NCBI GenBank assembly: GCA_016785225.1
Contig: JAFBJZ010000880.1
Location: forward strand, 124,001-188,000
Source of the DNA: Psettodes erumei
Taxonomy: Eukaryota > Chordata > Actinopteri > Pleuronectiformes > Psettodidae
Length of the DNA stretch: 64,000 nt
Reading direction: 5' to 3'
The notes below the pieces were generated by a model, which had not been told where the DNA came from, did no database searches, and was given only the letters and a program-made list of their open reading frames with translations. A program made the position numbers and the translations under genes. The first letter of the stretch is position 1, and each line of letters starts with the position of its first letter. Of this stretch, positions 62,888-64,000 are shown piece after piece.

Positions 62888-63117
62888 CTGCAAAAAAGAC
62901 TGCAAACATGTTGTGATTATAAGTACATATTGTGCATAACTTTACATAAGCATAGCTAAAAGTCAACTCATGAAGGGTGATCACTGAACTAGTCTAGTCC
63001 AGCAATCTAAATCATAGTACATACCTTAATTTGCTGAATTGTAATTCATTGTATGTCAAGGTTACTGATAGCATATAATATACAAGTAAAAAGGTTGTAC
63101 AGTGTAGTGGCATTTAC

Positions 63118-63244
63118 CTGCTACGGTATCCAAACATGAGGAAGAGAACACAGAAGATGATGCATGCGGTGCCAATATGGATGCCAATGACAATGCTGCC
63201 CAGAGAAGCGTCTCCATCCTTGCACTGACACAGACTGTTCCCTC
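63118..63244 (-). CDS. igdcc3: IGDCC3-like protein, transmembrane exon
   Basis: A 127-base exon (phase 1 to 2), acceptor gtttccag|G and donor AGCAG|gtaaat. It encodes GNSLCQCKDGDASLG followed by one hydrophobic helix, SIVIGIHIGTACIIFCVLF, and LMFGYRS. The IVIGIHIG...CIIFCVLFL signature is the IGDCC3/IGDCC4 membrane segment, the strongest evidence for the family. Confidence 0.8.
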
Positions 63245-63885
63245 CTGGAAACAAACACAGCAATAATCAGCAATACCCTCATGAAAGAAAAAACCTGAGC
63301 TTTGGCCAAACTTCAAACATCTGACATGTATCTATGTGTCATTTATTTTAGTATTCTACATATAGCAGATATTATATTGAAAGCAAAGGTCCAACACTCA
63401 AATTTAAATTGGCCTATGGTGGTCCTTTTCTGGGAGTTTACCTGCAGCCATTTCTGCGTGAGCTGTACTTCTCCTGGTCAAAGATTCTTAAAGGGACATT
63501 CATTCTGTGCCATGAGTTTATTTTTGTATAATGTGACAAAAGAGCAGCATTACGAATTTATTTAGGAAGATGAGCCCAGAAAATATGAAAATATTTAGCC
63601 TTTTAAAAAAATATTAGATTAGATTCAGCTTAAGAACTAAACAATGAAATGCAGGCGACTCAGAGCACAAATAGATAATTATTTAATATATTCTTGATGA
63701 TGAAAAAAGTCTGACATGTTAAAAGAACTGTATATATGTCATGAATTAGTAAACTTGTGGCAAATATTGAACTGCTGATTAAAATTGGACCTTCCTGTTA
63801 TACACAATATGTGACCTGTACTTTACACTCTTTCACAGCACTCACAGCTGAAAGCTGATCCAGGACAGTGTGTGATGACACCTAC

Positions 63886-64000
63886 CAGTTCTTTGGTCAC
63901 TCAGGCCGTCCTCTGCCAGTGACACCAGTCTCTTGGAACATTCACTCTCCCCGTTTCCATTATAGGCCACCAGTTTGACTTCATACACTGCCCCTGATTC
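63886..64000 (-). CDS. igdcc3: IGDCC3-like protein, exon with the end of the last fibronectin type III domain (partial at window edge)
   Basis: The frame enters from the right edge and reads ESGAVYEVKLVAYNGNGES, then ECSKRLVSLAEDGLSDQRTG, the final strands of a fibronectin III domain (the YEVK...AYN pattern) and a membrane-proximal linker. The donor is ACTG|gtaggt, phase 1. The IGDCC/DCC family are neural surface receptors with Ig and fibronectin III domains. The pattern matches IGDCC3 (PUNC) best as I remember it; IGDCC4 is the alternative. Confidence 0.75.

Noticed and set aside
1..64000. CRISPR arrays, operons, rRNA and tRNA genes
   Set aside because: No spaced direct repeats, no bacterial gene organisation and no recognisable rRNA or tRNA sequence; the window is vertebrate nuclear DNA.

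Overview
This is a vertebrate nuclear genomic window, almost certainly from a ray-finned (teleost) fish, probably a percomorph. Genes are split into small exons with GT-AG introns. The recognisable proteins are vertebrate-specific, and the interspersed repeats (L2-clade LINEs, Tc1-like and hAT-like remnants, abundant CA/TG microsatellites) are typical of fish. There is no prokaryotic, viral or plasmid content. Most open frames over 60 codons are chance frames in AT-rich non-coding DNA.

Three protein-coding genes can be supported. (1) gatad2b (p66-beta), a subunit of the NuRD chromatin-remodelling complex, on the minus strand. All ten coding exons (10241-20961) join in frame to a 658-residue protein. 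A probable non-coding first exon ends at 44768 inside a GC-rich promoter carrying five CCAAT boxes, so intron 1 is about 23.8 kb. (2) A gonadotropin-releasing hormone receptor on the plus strand, with three coding exons (50846-51376, 53517-53718, 54734-55149) that give a complete 382-residue receptor of the tailed, non-mammalian type. Possible 5' untranslated exons lie near 49.3-49.6 kb. (3) The 3' end of an IGDCC3-like gene (immunoglobulin superfamily, DCC subclass) on the minus strand, entering from the right edge. It shows the end of a fibronectin III domain, the transmembrane exon and one cytoplasmic exon. The last coding exon is uncertain; three candidates are given.

Layout: 1-10.2 kb is non-coding and lies downstream of gatad2b, probably including much of its 3' untranslated region. 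10.2-21 kb holds the gatad2b coding exons. 21-44.8 kb is gatad2b intron 1, holding Tc1-like remnants, an old L2-clade LINE (28.5-30.9 kb), a dispersed inverted-repeat family and simple repeats. 44-45.2 kb is the promoter. 45.2-50.8 kb is AT-rich spacer with a truncated Tc1-like end and a locally repeated unknown repeat. 50.8-55.2 kb is the GnRH receptor. 55.2-61.7 kb is spacer with minus-strand L2 reverse-transcriptase debris and another L2-like tail. 61.7-64 kb is the IGDCC3-like 3' end. gatad2b and the receptor are divergent; the receptor and the IGDCC3-like gene converge.

I found no convincing sign of a new biological system. The points most worth checking are the CCAAT-box array with its repeated motif, two low-complexity insertions in Gatad2b, the competing 3' exons of the IGDCC3-like gene, and a repeat family present three times around gatad2b.
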